Source: Clostridia bacterium
GTDB lineage: Bacteria > Bacillota > Clostridia > Christensenellales > DTU072
Assembly (NCBI GenBank): GCA_017461065.1
Contig: JAFTZC010000021.1
Coordinates: 1 to 34,313, forward strand
Direction: 5' to 3'
DNA length: 34,313 nt
In this document: positions 8,065 through 15,478 of the stretch, piece by piece
How positions within the stretch are numbered: the first letter of the stretch is position 1
How the letters are laid out: the number at the start of each line of letters is the position of its first letter
The notes under the pieces: generated by a model
Seen by the model: only the letters and a program-made list of their open reading frames with translations
Told to the model about the DNA's origin: nothing
The model's database searches: none
Made by a program: the position numbers and the translations under genes

Positions 8065-8534
8065 AAATACTATTCGTATGCAGTTCAAACGTATGTAGAA
8101 GTCCCTACTGCGAGTATCATTTCAAAAGGCTGATGGAGAGTGACGATAGGCTCAGCGCAAAAGTAAGCGAGTGTCGCTCGGGAGCGGTATTCAATCGTTC
8201 CGCCAAGATACACGGCAAGGCTAAAAAGGCATTGCTTGCAGACGGCTTTGACGAGAGTTATATCGACGCACACAAGCCTACGTTTATTAAGGACGATTTA
8301 AGCTTATTTCAATCAAGCGACCTTATAATAGGTATGACGAGATGGCACAAGTGGTGTTTACCAAAGGATTTGCGTTCCAAGTACGTCAATCTTAGCGAAG
8401 CGGCAGGTGGTAACTACAAAGCAATTCCCGACCCATTCCTTGCACCCAACCAAGAGAGTTACAACGGCGTTATGCGCGTAATAAAGGGCTACGTGGAAAG
8501 AATGGCACAAAAACTAATAAAGGATAACGATTAA
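8061..8534 (+). CDS. Low-molecular-weight protein tyrosine phosphatase
   Basis: The protein has 157 residues with the LMW-PTP signature at the very N terminus: the P-loop CSSNVCRS, where C7 is the nucleophile and R13 binds phosphate. The late IPDPF provides the general-acid Asp. Related arsenate reductases share the fold, but there is no arsenic context and the DP motif favours a phosphatase. In Bacillota such enzymes dephosphorylate arginine or tyrosine on proteins. The start overlaps the rhamnosidase stop as ATGA, so the two are translationally coupled. Confidence 0.9.
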   Translation: MKILFVCSSNVCRSPYCEYHFKRLMESDDRLSAKVSECRSGAVFNRSAKIHGKAKKALLADGFDESYIDAHKPTFIKDDLSLFQSSDLIIGMTRWHKWCLPKDLRSKYVNLSEAAGGNYKAIPDPFLAPNQESYNGVMRVIKGYVERMAQKLIKDND

Positions 8535-8535
8535 T

Positions 8536-9069
8536 ATGGATGACAAAGTAAAATTCGAGCTCACACCTATCGAAGAAGATGTTCAACAAGAAAAGGTCGT
8601 AAAGGCAAGTATCGAAGTTGTGGAAGAAAAAACTCCAAATTTTAGTGTTGAAGAAGTTTCTGACAAGGAAGTTAAAAAGGAAATTTCAAGCGGCGTGTCG
8701 AGTGGCAACATCAAGGCTAACGACAAGGAAAAACCGCTCACTATGGGCTACGTATACGGCGGCATTTTTATTGCGCTTGGCGTAGGCGCAGTTCTTATTG
8801 CGTTTCTACTTGAAGGGTACAAGATGCCGGGTATAATTTGTGCAGTTCTTGCTTTCCTTGCAGGCTACGCAATGCTCAAGCACGTTTTAGATGCTAAAAA
8901 GATAAAAGCACTCCTTGACTCTGGCGAATGCAAAACCGTCGACGAGTTAATGTTAAAGCTCAAGCGTAAAAACAAGTATGAGTTTATGCGTGATTTAGGT
9001 GGAATGATAAAGGCAGGCTATATTGCCGGATACGAAGTTATCGAAGGCAATCAAATCAAAAAGCTTTAG
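8536..9069 (+). CDS. Unknown two-helix membrane protein with winged-helix-like tail
   Basis: The protein has 177 residues and I do not recognise it as a named family. Residues 1-70 are charged and probably disordered. Two membrane helices follow at about 74-93 and 97-114 with a short turn. The C-terminal 60 residues (KTVDELMLKLKR, MRDLGGMIKAGYI, then a short strand) have the pattern of a small winged helix, as seen at the ends of some Clostridia membrane proteins. With both helices spanning, both ends would be cytosolic. It is the last gene of the aroB operon, one base after the phosphatase stop, followed by a terminator. Confidence 0.7.
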   Translation: MDDKVKFELTPIEEDVQQEKVVKASIEVVEEKTPNFSVEEVSDKEVKKEISSGVSSGNIKANDKEKPLTMGYVYGGIFIALGVGAVLIAFLLEGYKMPGIICAVLAFLAGYAMLKHVLDAKKIKALLDSGECKTVDELMLKLKRKNKYEFMRDLGGMIKAGYIAGYEVIEGNQIKKL

Positions 9070-9130
9070 CGTTAAAGCTAATTAAAGGCAATAGCGTGAG
9101 TAAAAGCACCTTATGTGCTTTTATTTTTTA
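9062..9130 (+). terminator. Terminator of the aroB operon
   Basis: AAAAGCAC (9102-9109) pairs with GTGCTTTT (9115-9122), followed by a T-rich tract to 9130. A weaker hairpin, AGCTTTA/TAAAGCT, covers the stop codon at 9062-9079. The following 110 bases up to the next gene are A/T-rich; no promoter with two good boxes is clear there. Confidence 0.8.
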
Positions 9131-9241
9131 CTAACCAGGGTAAAAAAATAGAAAAATAAATTCAAAAGTGTTATAAATATACTATTATAATAAATACGTT
9201 TATGATATTATAAGTTATCAATCCGAAAAGGTGATTTAGGT

Positions 9242-10654
9242 ATGCAAAAAAAGTTTTGGAATAAAAAGAATATAATCATAACCGTGATAGTATCACTCGT
9301 CGTCATCGCGCTCATAGTGGCAATCGTTGTGATTTCGCTTGAAAACAAGGAAGTCAAAACTGCCGAAGCATCCGTTACTCGCGGTTCGCTTTCTACGTCA
9401 ATTAGTGCAAGCGGTGTGGTTACTACTGCCGGTATCAACGAGAGTATTCCTTTGTTTGCGTGCGTAAATAATATCACCGATTACGAAACTATAACCGATT
9501 ATACTGCCGATGATTTTAGTTGGAATTATGCAATTATCAACTCATCCACGGCACCAATCGTCTACGAAGTTACCTACGTCAACGCTGACCTTAGGAACGT
9601 AAAGAGCATCTTCCGTACCACCGACGAAAACGTCGTTATTATGGAAGTTATGCCTTACTATCTTGATTGGTCTAAGCTTGAAGATGCTAAGGATAACGCT
9701 ATTTTGAATGGACAGCTCAAAGAAGGCTCTACCACTTCGGACTTCCTTTTTATGCTCCTACTAAGTGAAAAGGACAATCCGCTTTACATTCCAAGCGAGT
9801 ATCTTAGGATATCTACCAACGCCGACGACAAAGTCAGCATTGATACCGATTATCTCGTAAGCATCATCGAAAAGGTCGCAGCCACAGAAGAAATGAATTC
9901 TTTGGAGTATAGCATATCCAATCTTAAGGTTAAGGAAGGGGATAGCATTACCGTTGACCAAAACGTATTCAAGCTTGCTTTATCCCAACTTTATACCAGT
10001 TTTACCGTAACTGAGTATGACGTTGCCGATATCGACGCTAAACTTCGCGGTGGCGAAAAGGTGTATGCAGGCGTAACCGTCAACGCCCTTGGTGGACGCA
10101 AGGTGATTGCCGAAATCCAAGAGATTATCAAGGGTAGTTATAGCTCGGGTATAGCGTATTATGCAGTAAAGGCAAAGATAGTTTTCGGTCTTGAAGCAAA
10201 TCTTGACCTAACCGACGAAGAAAATCTACTATCGTCTGCGGCACAAGTTGCGCTTTCTAAAGGACACAAGTCGCTTTCCTACGCCGACTTCAGCTACTAC
10301 GACTCCTATCTCACCCCCGAAGTAGTCGAAGCACTTGGCGTTGATATCACCGATAGGGTTGAGCGCGAAGAAGTCCTTGAAAACTATTCCGTTGCCATCA
10401 GGGTGCAAAAGACGGCTGTTATCGACAAGCTTATCATTCCCACCAAGTGCATCTTCTACGACGATGCCAAAAATCCTTACGTACTCGTAACTCGCGACAA
10501 CAAGGAAGTCAGGGTTTACGTCAAAGTACTTCTTTCAACGGGCTCGGAAGCTGCCGTTGAAGTCAAGGATGCCAAGCAAGACGGCGCACTTGCCGAAGGG
10601 GATAAGATTATCTACCAAGCCGACTCATCACTCATCAGCTCAATACTTGGATAG
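9242..10654 (+). CDS. MacA/HlyD-like membrane-fusion subunit of ABC exporter, atypical
   Basis: The protein has 470 residues and one N-terminal membrane anchor at about 10-32, followed by EASVTRGSLSTSISASGVV, the standard beginning of MacA-type adaptors. The end resembles the membrane-proximal domain: IPTKCIFYDD, then NPYVLVTRDNKEVRVYVKV, and a final EGDKIIYQ. The usual biotinyl-lipoyl halves and coiled-coil hairpin expected after the opening strand are not visible. In their place is a region of about 300 residues rich in D, E, S and T that I cannot assign. It is followed three bases later by a MacB-like ATPase gene and then a MacB-like permease. In monoderm bacteria such sets export peptides or antimicrobials, or act in envelope stress. 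An AAAGGTG ribosome site precedes the ATG. Confidence 0.8.
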   Translation: MQKKFWNKKNIIITVIVSLVVIALIVAIVVISLENKEVKTAEASVTRGSLSTSISASGVVTTAGINESIPLFACVNNITDYETITDYTADDFSWNYAIINSSTAPIVYEVTYVNADLRNVKSIFRTTDENVVIMEVMPYYLDWSKLEDAKDNAILNGQLKEGSTTSDFLFMLLLSEKDNPLYIPSEYLRISTNADDKVSIDTDYLVSIIEKVAATEEMNSLEYSISNLKVKEGDSITVDQNVFKLALSQLYTSFTVTEYDVADIDAKLRGGEKVYAGVTVNALGGRKVIAEIQEIIKGSYSSGIAYYAVKAKIVFGLEANLDLTDEENLLSSAAQVALSKGHKSLSYADFSYYDSYLTPEVVEALGVDITDRVEREEVLENYSVAIRVQKTAVIDKLIIPTKCIFYDDAKNPYVLVTRDNKEVRVYVKVLLSTGSEAAVEVKDAKQDGALAEGDKIIYQADSSLISSILG

Positions 10655-10657
10655 CCT

Positions 10658-11446
10658 ATGTTTAACTCACGCAAACTTATCCTTTCTATGAAAGGTATAA
10701 ACAAGTCCTATCCAATGGGCGATGACGAGCTACAAGTGCTTTTTGACGTCAACTTTGAAGTTTACCAAAAGGAATTTGTGGCAGTTTTAGGACCATCGGG
10801 AAGTGGCAAAAGCACGCTTATGAACATCATAGGCTGTCTTGACGTGGCTTCAAGTGGCTCTTATATCCTAAACGGACAGGATATAAGCAAGCTCAAGGAC
10901 AAAGAGTTGGCGGCGGTTAGGAATCAGGACATAGGTTTTGTATTTCAAAACTTCCAACTTCTAAGTAGAATGAGTGCACTTGACAACGTCATCTTGCCCC
11001 TTATCTATGCAAGGGTATCGTCAAAGGAAAGGAAGAATCGCGCTATGATGCTTCTAAACAAAGTAGGCCTTGGCGACAAGATGCAAAACAACCCCAAGCA
11101 ACTGTCTGGTGGTCAGCAACAGCGTGTTGCGATTGCACGCGCGATGGTAACAAACCCATCAATCATTCTCGCCGACGAGCCGACGGGCGCGCTTGACCAA
11201 GCAACGGGTGCACAAATTATGGAGCTTTTCAAGGAGCTAAACCGCGAGGGCAAAACCATAATTATGATTACCCACGACCCCAAAATTGCCCGTCAAGCAC
11301 AGCGCATCGTGCACATCTTGGACGGTAGAATTTATTCCCAAGACGAGTACGAAACCCTTTATAACGAAGACGGCGCAAAGCGCGATGACGTGGAGCACGA
11401 GCCCACTTTGCGCGAGCGTAGAAGAAGGAGGACAGGTAATGTTTAA
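10658..11446 (+). CDS. MacB/LolD-type ABC transporter ATP-binding protein
   Basis: The protein has 262 residues and is a complete nucleotide-binding subunit: Walker A GPSGSGKST, Q-loop FVFQNFQLL, signature LSGGQQQRVAIARAM, Walker B IILADEPTGALD, and the switch histidine in ITHDP. The EPTGALD form and the overall pattern belong to the LolD/MacB/FtsE group that drives FtsX-fold permeases by mechanotransmission. ATG 10658 is used; an internal ATG ten codons later is also possible. The C terminus is unusually basic (RERRRRRTGNV), and its coding sequence overlaps the permease start by eight bases. Confidence 0.93.
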   Translation: MFNSRKLILSMKGINKSYPMGDDELQVLFDVNFEVYQKEFVAVLGPSGSGKSTLMNIIGCLDVASSGSYILNGQDISKLKDKELAAVRNQDIGFVFQNFQLLSRMSALDNVILPLIYARVSSKERKNRAMMLLNKVGLGDKMQNNPKQLSGGQQQRVAIARAMVTNPSIILADEPTGALDQATGAQIMELFKELNREGKTIIMITHDPKIARQAQRIVHILDGRIYSQDEYETLYNEDGAKRDDVEHEPTLRERRRRRTGNV

Positions 11447-12635
11447 AGATATCATTAAAATGTCCTTCAAAAATCTCGTTATGAACAAAATGCGTACCTT
11501 TTTGACGACGCTTGGTATCATAATCGGCATAACTTCTATCATTGCGCTCATCACTATCGGGCAGGGCGTAACCAGCTCGGTTATCGAGCAACTTTCGGGA
11601 CTTGGCGGCAATCGTGTTACGGTAGAAATCACTAACACCCAAGTCAAAAAAGGCTTTACCGATGCAGAGATGGAATCCTTCTTGGAAATAGAAGGAGTAG
11701 ACGGCGTATCTCCAACGGTAAGGAAGAATTTGGTCTACACGCTCGTTCCCGGCGAAACCAACTCCAATCGCAATTACGTTTACACATCCGCCACGCGTGT
11801 AATGGGTGTAAACAACTACTACTTCGAGCTCGTTGCAAACGACACAATCAAGGCAGGGCGCTCCATAACCGATGACGATATCAAAAACGCAACTCACGTA
11901 TGTGTTCTTGGTCACGGTATATGGAAGAACTTATACGGCAACTATAACCCCATTGGCGAAACCATCAAAATTTACAATATGGATTTCGTAATCGTGGGTG
12001 TTATGAACGAGCTCGTTGGACTTGATACGGCTGGCAACTATTCCTTGATAGTGCCATACACCACCGCTATGCGCGACCTTCAAATGGGCTTGGTCAAGAC
12101 CTTTGACGCCGTCGTAAACGATAATAGCGACATGGGTATAGTCGTATCTCAAATGGACGATAGATGCTCCGAAATTATGGGCTCAACCAAAGGTTACAGC
12201 GTATTCAATCAACAAGAAGTAATGGATATCGTCGTAACCATAACCGACCTAATCCTTGGTATGCTTGGCGGTATTGCCGCTATAGCACTACTCGTAGGTG
12301 GCATAGGTATTATGAATATGATGCTCGTGTCGGTTACAGAGCGCACTATGGAAATTGGACTTAGAAAGGCACTCGGCGCAAAGCCGTCTACCATCCTTAT
12401 ACAATTTTTAGTTGAAGCAGTTATTATCAGCTTGCTTGGTGGCGTTTTAGGGGTTGCGCTTGGCGCAGCCATAGCCTACGTAGCTTCCATTCTCATTGGC
12501 TACACCTTTACTTTCCAAGCAACCACCGTCCTTCTTGCCGTAGGATTTTCAGTCACCGTAGGTCTTATCTTTGGTATTTTGCCCGCGCGCAAAGCAGCAA
12601 AGTTGAACCCCATTGACGCGCTCCGCGCCCAATAA
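11439..12635 (+). CDS. MacB-like FtsX-fold ABC permease
   Basis: The protein has 398 residues. One membrane helix at about 20-42 (LTTLGIIIGITSIIALITIG) is followed by a large extracytoplasmic MacB-PCD-type domain (about 43-265) and three C-terminal helices, with the family signatures GGIGIMNMMLVSVTERTMEIGLRKALGAK and LNPIDALR spread across the last 130 residues. The start is fixed by AAGGAGG at 11426-11432 and lies inside the ATPase gene (eight-base overlap). Together with the adaptor and ATPase it forms a MacAB-like system without an outer-membrane channel gene. Its stop codon lies at the edge of the structured element at 12634-12754. Confidence 0.92.
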   Translation: MFKDIIKMSFKNLVMNKMRTFLTTLGIIIGITSIIALITIGQGVTSSVIEQLSGLGGNRVTVEITNTQVKKGFTDAEMESFLEIEGVDGVSPTVRKNLVYTLVPGETNSNRNYVYTSATRVMGVNNYYFELVANDTIKAGRSITDDDIKNATHVCVLGHGIWKNLYGNYNPIGETIKIYNMDFVIVGVMNELVGLDTAGNYSLIVPYTTAMRDLQMGLVKTFDAVVNDNSDMGIVVSQMDDRCSEIMGSTKGYSVFNQQEVMDIVVTITDLILGMLGGIAAIALLVGGIGIMNMMLVSVTERTMEIGLRKALGAKPSTILIQFLVEAVIISLLGGVLGVALGAAIAYVASILIGYTFTFQATTVLLAVGFSVTVGLIFGILPARKAAKLNPIDALRAQ

Positions 12636-12754
12636 ACGAATTATATACTTCGCTCTACTTTGTCAAGCAAAAAATACTGCAGGGAGCAGTACGCCAAGTA
12701 CAGCAACCCTTTGTATTTTCCGCTTTTCGCGTAGAGCTCGCATCTAATTCGTTT
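12634..12754. repeat. Structured element, copy 1 (conserved apex GTACGCCAAGTAC)
   Basis: This is a 121-base imperfect inverted repeat. Outer arms AAACGAATTA (12634-12643) and TAATTCGTTT (12745-12754) pair perfectly. Further in, CTCTAC (12653-12658) pairs with GTAGAG (12731-12736), AAAATAC (12671-12677) with GTATTTT (12713-12719), and GGG (12682-12684) with CCC (12707-12709). The apex is GTAC-GCCAA-GTAC at 12689-12701. A second copy at 13844-13965 has the same apex and same core spacing with different stems. It may be a structured RNA, a 3' processing signal or a DNA hairpin of a mobile unit. The strand is undetermined. Confidence 0.8.
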
Positions 12755-12861
12755 ATATGGCTGAATAAACTTTAGAGTGCAAACAAGACAGGGGTGCAAC
12801 ACGCTTAGTAAAGTTCCTTCGCGTTCTTTTATCTTTTGCGTCGGCTTGCATCCAAACTAAC

Positions 12862-12896
12862 ACGTTTTGTAAACGTCGGGATAAACTATTTATCCC
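12862..12896 (+). promoter_or_regulatory. Two adjacent hairpins upstream of the NYN gene
   Basis: ACGTTT-TGT-AAACGT (12862-12876) and GGGATAAA-CTA-TTTATCCC (12878-12896) are two perfect inverted repeats one base apart. They end 17 bases before the AAAGGA ribosome site of the NYN gene. They could be an operator or a 5' untranslated RNA structure; no clear promoter boxes are seen upstream. Confidence 0.55.
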
Positions 12897-12925
12897 ACCA
12901 ACTAAATTTTAATAAAGGAAAAATT

Positions 12926-13843
12926 ATGGAAAACTTTGAAAATAACTCAAAAATTGCAATCTTAATAGATGCAGAAAATATATCGTATAAGAATACTCAA
13001 CAAATCATCGAAACGATGGAGCAAAAGGGCAAAATTCTTGTCAAAATGGTGGTTGCCGATTGGACGAAAATCACAGGCTCACAAACCAAAACAAATGGCA
13101 AGTACGTCTATCGCACCAAGCAAATTGATGGCTGGCGTACCGAAGCAAGTCGCCACTCGATGACTGCGGTGCAACAATTCAGCTACGTAGTAGGTAAAAA
13201 CACGTCCGACATAGCACTCACCATCCAAGCTATGAAGATACTCTATGAAAAGCCCTATATTACCACCTTCTGCTTGGTTTCCAACGACTCCGACTTCACC
13301 CGTCTTGCCCAAGAGCTTAGGGAGCAAAACAAGGAAGTAATCGGTATGGGCGAGCGTAGCCGCGCAATACAAGAATTCGTCAACGCCTTCTCCGAGTTTA
13401 TCTATCTTGGCGAGAGTATCGAAGAAGAAAATCTCGACCTTGTTCAAGAGCCCGTTCAAGAAGAAATCAAGGTAGAAAAGGTTACCAAAGATAAGGCTGA
13501 AGATAATCCAACCCCACAAAAATCAAGCAAATCTAAAAAGAAAAACTCCAAGAAAAAGAATGCCAAAAAGGACGAGTGTTTCCTTGGACAAGAAAAGCTC
13601 AACGCTCTCAAAAAGATTATTGAAAACGACATCGAGTCAAGTGACGAATCCGTCGCTTACTATAGCAGCATAGGTAATCGTATGAAGTCACAATTTGCCG
13701 ACTTTATACCCGCAAATTACGACTGCAAAAAGATATCTCAGCTTATGGCAAAGATACTACCATATCTACCCGAGTACGTTGAACACAAAGAGCCAATCCC
13801 AAATAATCCGCACGGGTATCTTATGATGCTCAAACGCAAGTAA
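12926..13843 (+). CDS. NYN-domain putative ribonuclease with LOTUS-like C-terminal domain
   Basis: The protein has 305 residues. Residues 8-155 form a NYN (PIN-like) nuclease domain of the LabA/DUF88 group: IAILIDAENIS gives the first catalytic Asp, and CLVSNDSDFTRLAQELRE gives the second acidic pair, followed by VIGMGERSR. A lysine-rich linker at about 200-225 probably binds nucleic acid. The last 85 residues resemble an OST-HTH/LOTUS RNA-binding fold (YYSSIGNRMKSQFADF, NYDCKKISQLM). Family members are metal-dependent RNases or RNA regulators. The start is ATG 12926 with AAAGGA at 12914-12919; an in-frame TTG further up has no ribosome site. The gene is monocistronic and sits exactly between two copies of a structured element. 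Its RNA target is unknown. Confidence 0.87.
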   Translation: MENFENNSKIAILIDAENISYKNTQQIIETMEQKGKILVKMVVADWTKITGSQTKTNGKYVYRTKQIDGWRTEASRHSMTAVQQFSYVVGKNTSDIALTIQAMKILYEKPYITTFCLVSNDSDFTRLAQELREQNKEVIGMGERSRAIQEFVNAFSEFIYLGESIEEENLDLVQEPVQEEIKVEKVTKDKAEDNPTPQKSSKSKKKNSKKKNAKKDECFLGQEKLNALKKIIENDIESSDESVAYYSSIGNRMKSQFADFIPANYDCKKISQLMAKILPYLPEYVEHKEPIPNNPHGYLMMLKRK

Positions 13844-13965
13844 AAACACGATTCTTTAGCGACCTACTTCACAAAACTACAATCCCCCTTCGGGTCACGT
13901 ACGCCAAGTACGCTCGCCCTTGGGGGATTTTGTTTTGCTTGTATCTCATCTAAATAATCGCGTTT
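13844..13965. repeat. Structured element, copy 2 (conserved apex GTACGCCAAGTAC)
   Basis: This is a 122-base partner of the element at 12634. It begins one base after the NYN stop codon. Outer arms AAACACGATT (13844-13853) and AATCGCGTTT (13956-13965) pair with one mismatch. CAAAAC (13872-13877) pairs with GTTTTG (13932-13937), AATCCCCC (13881-13888) with GGGGGATT (13922-13929), and GGG (13892-13894) with CCC (13917-13919). The apex GTAC-GCCAA-GTAC is at 13899-13911. From the left end to the apex is 55 bases in both copies, and the GGG-4-GTAC and GTAC-5-CCC spacings are identical. Confidence 0.8.
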
Positions 13966-14009
13966 TTATAGATAAGAGCAATTTTAATATAATTTTCTAA
14001 TCATTGTTT

Positions 14010-14055
14010 GCGCAGCGGAGCGTAGCAAAGTTAATTTCGCATTTCGCACTTCGCA
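14010..14055. repeat. Short tandem repeats (TTTCGCA units and NAGCR units)
   Basis: Three 5-base units, CAGCG, GAGCG and TAGCA (14013-14027), are followed by three 7-base units, TTTCGCA, TTTCGCA and CTTCGCA (14035-14055). The composition differs from nearby coding sequence and looks like an intergenic repeat; its role is unknown. Confidence 0.5.
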
Positions 14056-14057
14056 TT

Positions 14058-14085
14058 TAAAAAGCACTCCTTCGAGTGCTTTTTG
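14058..14085. terminator. Terminator downstream of trpB2 (usable on both strands)
   Basis: AAAAAGCACTC (14059-14069) and GAGTGCTTTTT (14074-14084) form an 11-base-pair stem with a CTTC loop and T-rich ends in both directions. It lies just after the TAA of the minus-strand gene. Confidence 0.85.
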
Positions 14086-14087
14086 TC

Positions 14088-15446
14088 TTATAGGTTCTTG
14101 AGTGCGTTTTCGATTTCTTCGTCGCTTGGTACGTAGTCTACCATTTCGCCGTCGTTGAAGCGTTTGTAAGCGAACAAATCGAAGTAGCCCGTGCCCGTTA
14201 GTCCAAAGAGAATGACCTTCTTTTCACCGCTTTCCTTGCACTTTAGTGCTTCGTCTATTGCAACTCTTATGGCGTGGCTTGATTCGGGAGCAGGGAGAAT
14301 ACCTTCGGTCTTGGCAAAGATGGTTGCGGCTTCGAAGACCTTGGTTTGCTCTACGGAAGTTGCTTCCATATATCCTTGGTCGTATAGCGCGCTTACGACG
14401 GTGTTCATGCCGTGATATCTAAGTCCGCCTGCGTGAGTGGATGCAGGGATATAGTCGTGACCCAGCGTATACATCTTCATTAGGGGAGTAATCCTACCCG
14501 TGTCGCCGAAGTCGTATACGTATTTGCCGCGAGTGAGTGAGGGACAAGATTTAGGCTCTACGGCTATAAATCTATAATCGGCTTCGCCCCTTAGCTTTTC
14601 GCCCATAAACGGTGCGATAAGGCCGCCAAGGTTTGAGCCACCGCCTGCGCAACCAATGATGATATCGGGCTTAACGCCGTATTTTTCAAGTGCAATTTTG
14701 CTTTCAAGGCCGATTACCGATTGGTGCAAAAGCACGTGGTTTAGTACGCTACCAAGACCGTATCTGCAGTTTGGAGTGGTGGTTGCTTTTTCGACAGCTT
14801 CGGAGATAGCGCAACCGAGCGAGCCGCCGGTGCCGGGGTGCTTTTCAAGTATTTTTCTACCCACTTCGGTAGTTTCGGAAGGGGATGGGATGACGTTTGC
14901 GCCGTAGGTACGCATTACTTCGCGTCTAAAAGGCTTTTGTTCAGCGGATACCTTTACCATATAAACCGTCAAGTCCAAGCCGTAGAAAGCCGAAGCCATT
15001 GATAGTGCCGTACCCCATTGACCTGCGCCCGTTTCGGTGGTTAGTGAAGTGATACCTTCTTGCTTGGCGTAATAAGCTTGAGCTACCGCGCTGTTGAGCT
15101 TATGTGAGCCGGAGGTGTTGTTGCCTTCGTACTTATAGTAGATTTCAGCAGGGGTGCCGAGAGCTTTTTCCAACCAATAAGCGCGAACGAGTGGGGATGG
15201 ACGATACATTTTGTAGAACTCCCTAACTTCGTCGGGGATTGCGATGTATCTATCGGTGTCGTTTAGTTCTTGCTCAACGCAACCTTTGCAGAAGATTTTT
15301 TCAAGTTCTTCTCTCGTGCAAGGCTTACGAGTTTCAGGGTTGAGCAAAGGTGGAAGTTTTTCCATATCTGCACGGAGATTGTACCAAGCTTTTGGCATCT
15401 CGTCTTCGTTCAAATAGATTTTTGTTGGAATTGGTTGCTTCGTCAT
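14088..15446 (-). CDS. trpB: Tryptophan synthase beta chain, TrpB2 type
   Basis: The protein has 452 residues and is a PLP enzyme that joins indole and serine to tryptophan. It belongs to the TrpB2 subgroup: the N terminus IPTKIYLNEDEMPKAWYNL and the length of about 450 are typical, whereas classical TrpB is near 400. The PLP lysine is K116 in SGSHKLNSA; TETGAGQWG and the phosphate-binding glycine loop GCAGGGSNLGG are present, as is GLTGTGYFD near the end. TrpB2 proteins often work without TrpA, using free indole. No other trp gene is nearby. I start at the ATG at 15446, preceded on the minus strand by AAGGAGG; an upstream in-frame ATG overlaps the promoter and is unlikely. Confidence 0.93.
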   Translation of the reverse strand: MTKQPIPTKIYLNEDEMPKAWYNLRADMEKLPPLLNPETRKPCTREELEKIFCKGCVEQELNDTDRYIAIPDEVREFYKMYRPSPLVRAYWLEKALGTPAEIYYKYEGNNTSGSHKLNSAVAQAYYAKQEGITSLTTETGAGQWGTALSMASAFYGLDLTVYMVKVSAEQKPFRREVMRTYGANVIPSPSETTEVGRKILEKHPGTGGSLGCAISEAVEKATTTPNCRYGLGSVLNHVLLHQSVIGLESKIALEKYGVKPDIIIGCAGGGSNLGGLIAPFMGEKLRGEADYRFIAVEPKSCPSLTRGKYVYDFGDTGRITPLMKMYTLGHDYIPASTHAGGLRYHGMNTVVSALYDQGYMEATSVEQTKVFEAATIFAKTEGILPAPESSHAIRVAIDEALKCKESGEKKVILFGLTGTGYFDLFAYKRFNDGEMVDYVPSDEEIENALKNL

Positions 15447-15478
15447 TGGTATACCTCCTTGAAAATTAATTGTTTTAG

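Noticed and set aside
9131..9241. Promoter of the MacAB-like operon
   Set aside because: Several TATAAT-like boxes occur, but none has a convincing -35 at 16-18 bases; the region is too AT-rich to choose.
11268..11915. 215-codon antisense open frame across the ABC genes
   Set aside because: It spans two well-supported genes on the other strand and has no family features.
12634..13965. Integron attC sites
   Set aside because: The hairpins follow stop codons as attC sites do, but the RYYYAAC and GTTRRRY core boxes are not at the ends, the apex rather than the arms is conserved, and no integrase is present.
12634..13965. IS200/IS605-type or MITE ends
   Set aside because: No transposase is present, no target duplication is recognisable, and the two copies are in the same orientation with the gene between being a host-type NYN protein. 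Not excluded as a mobile remnant, but unsupported.
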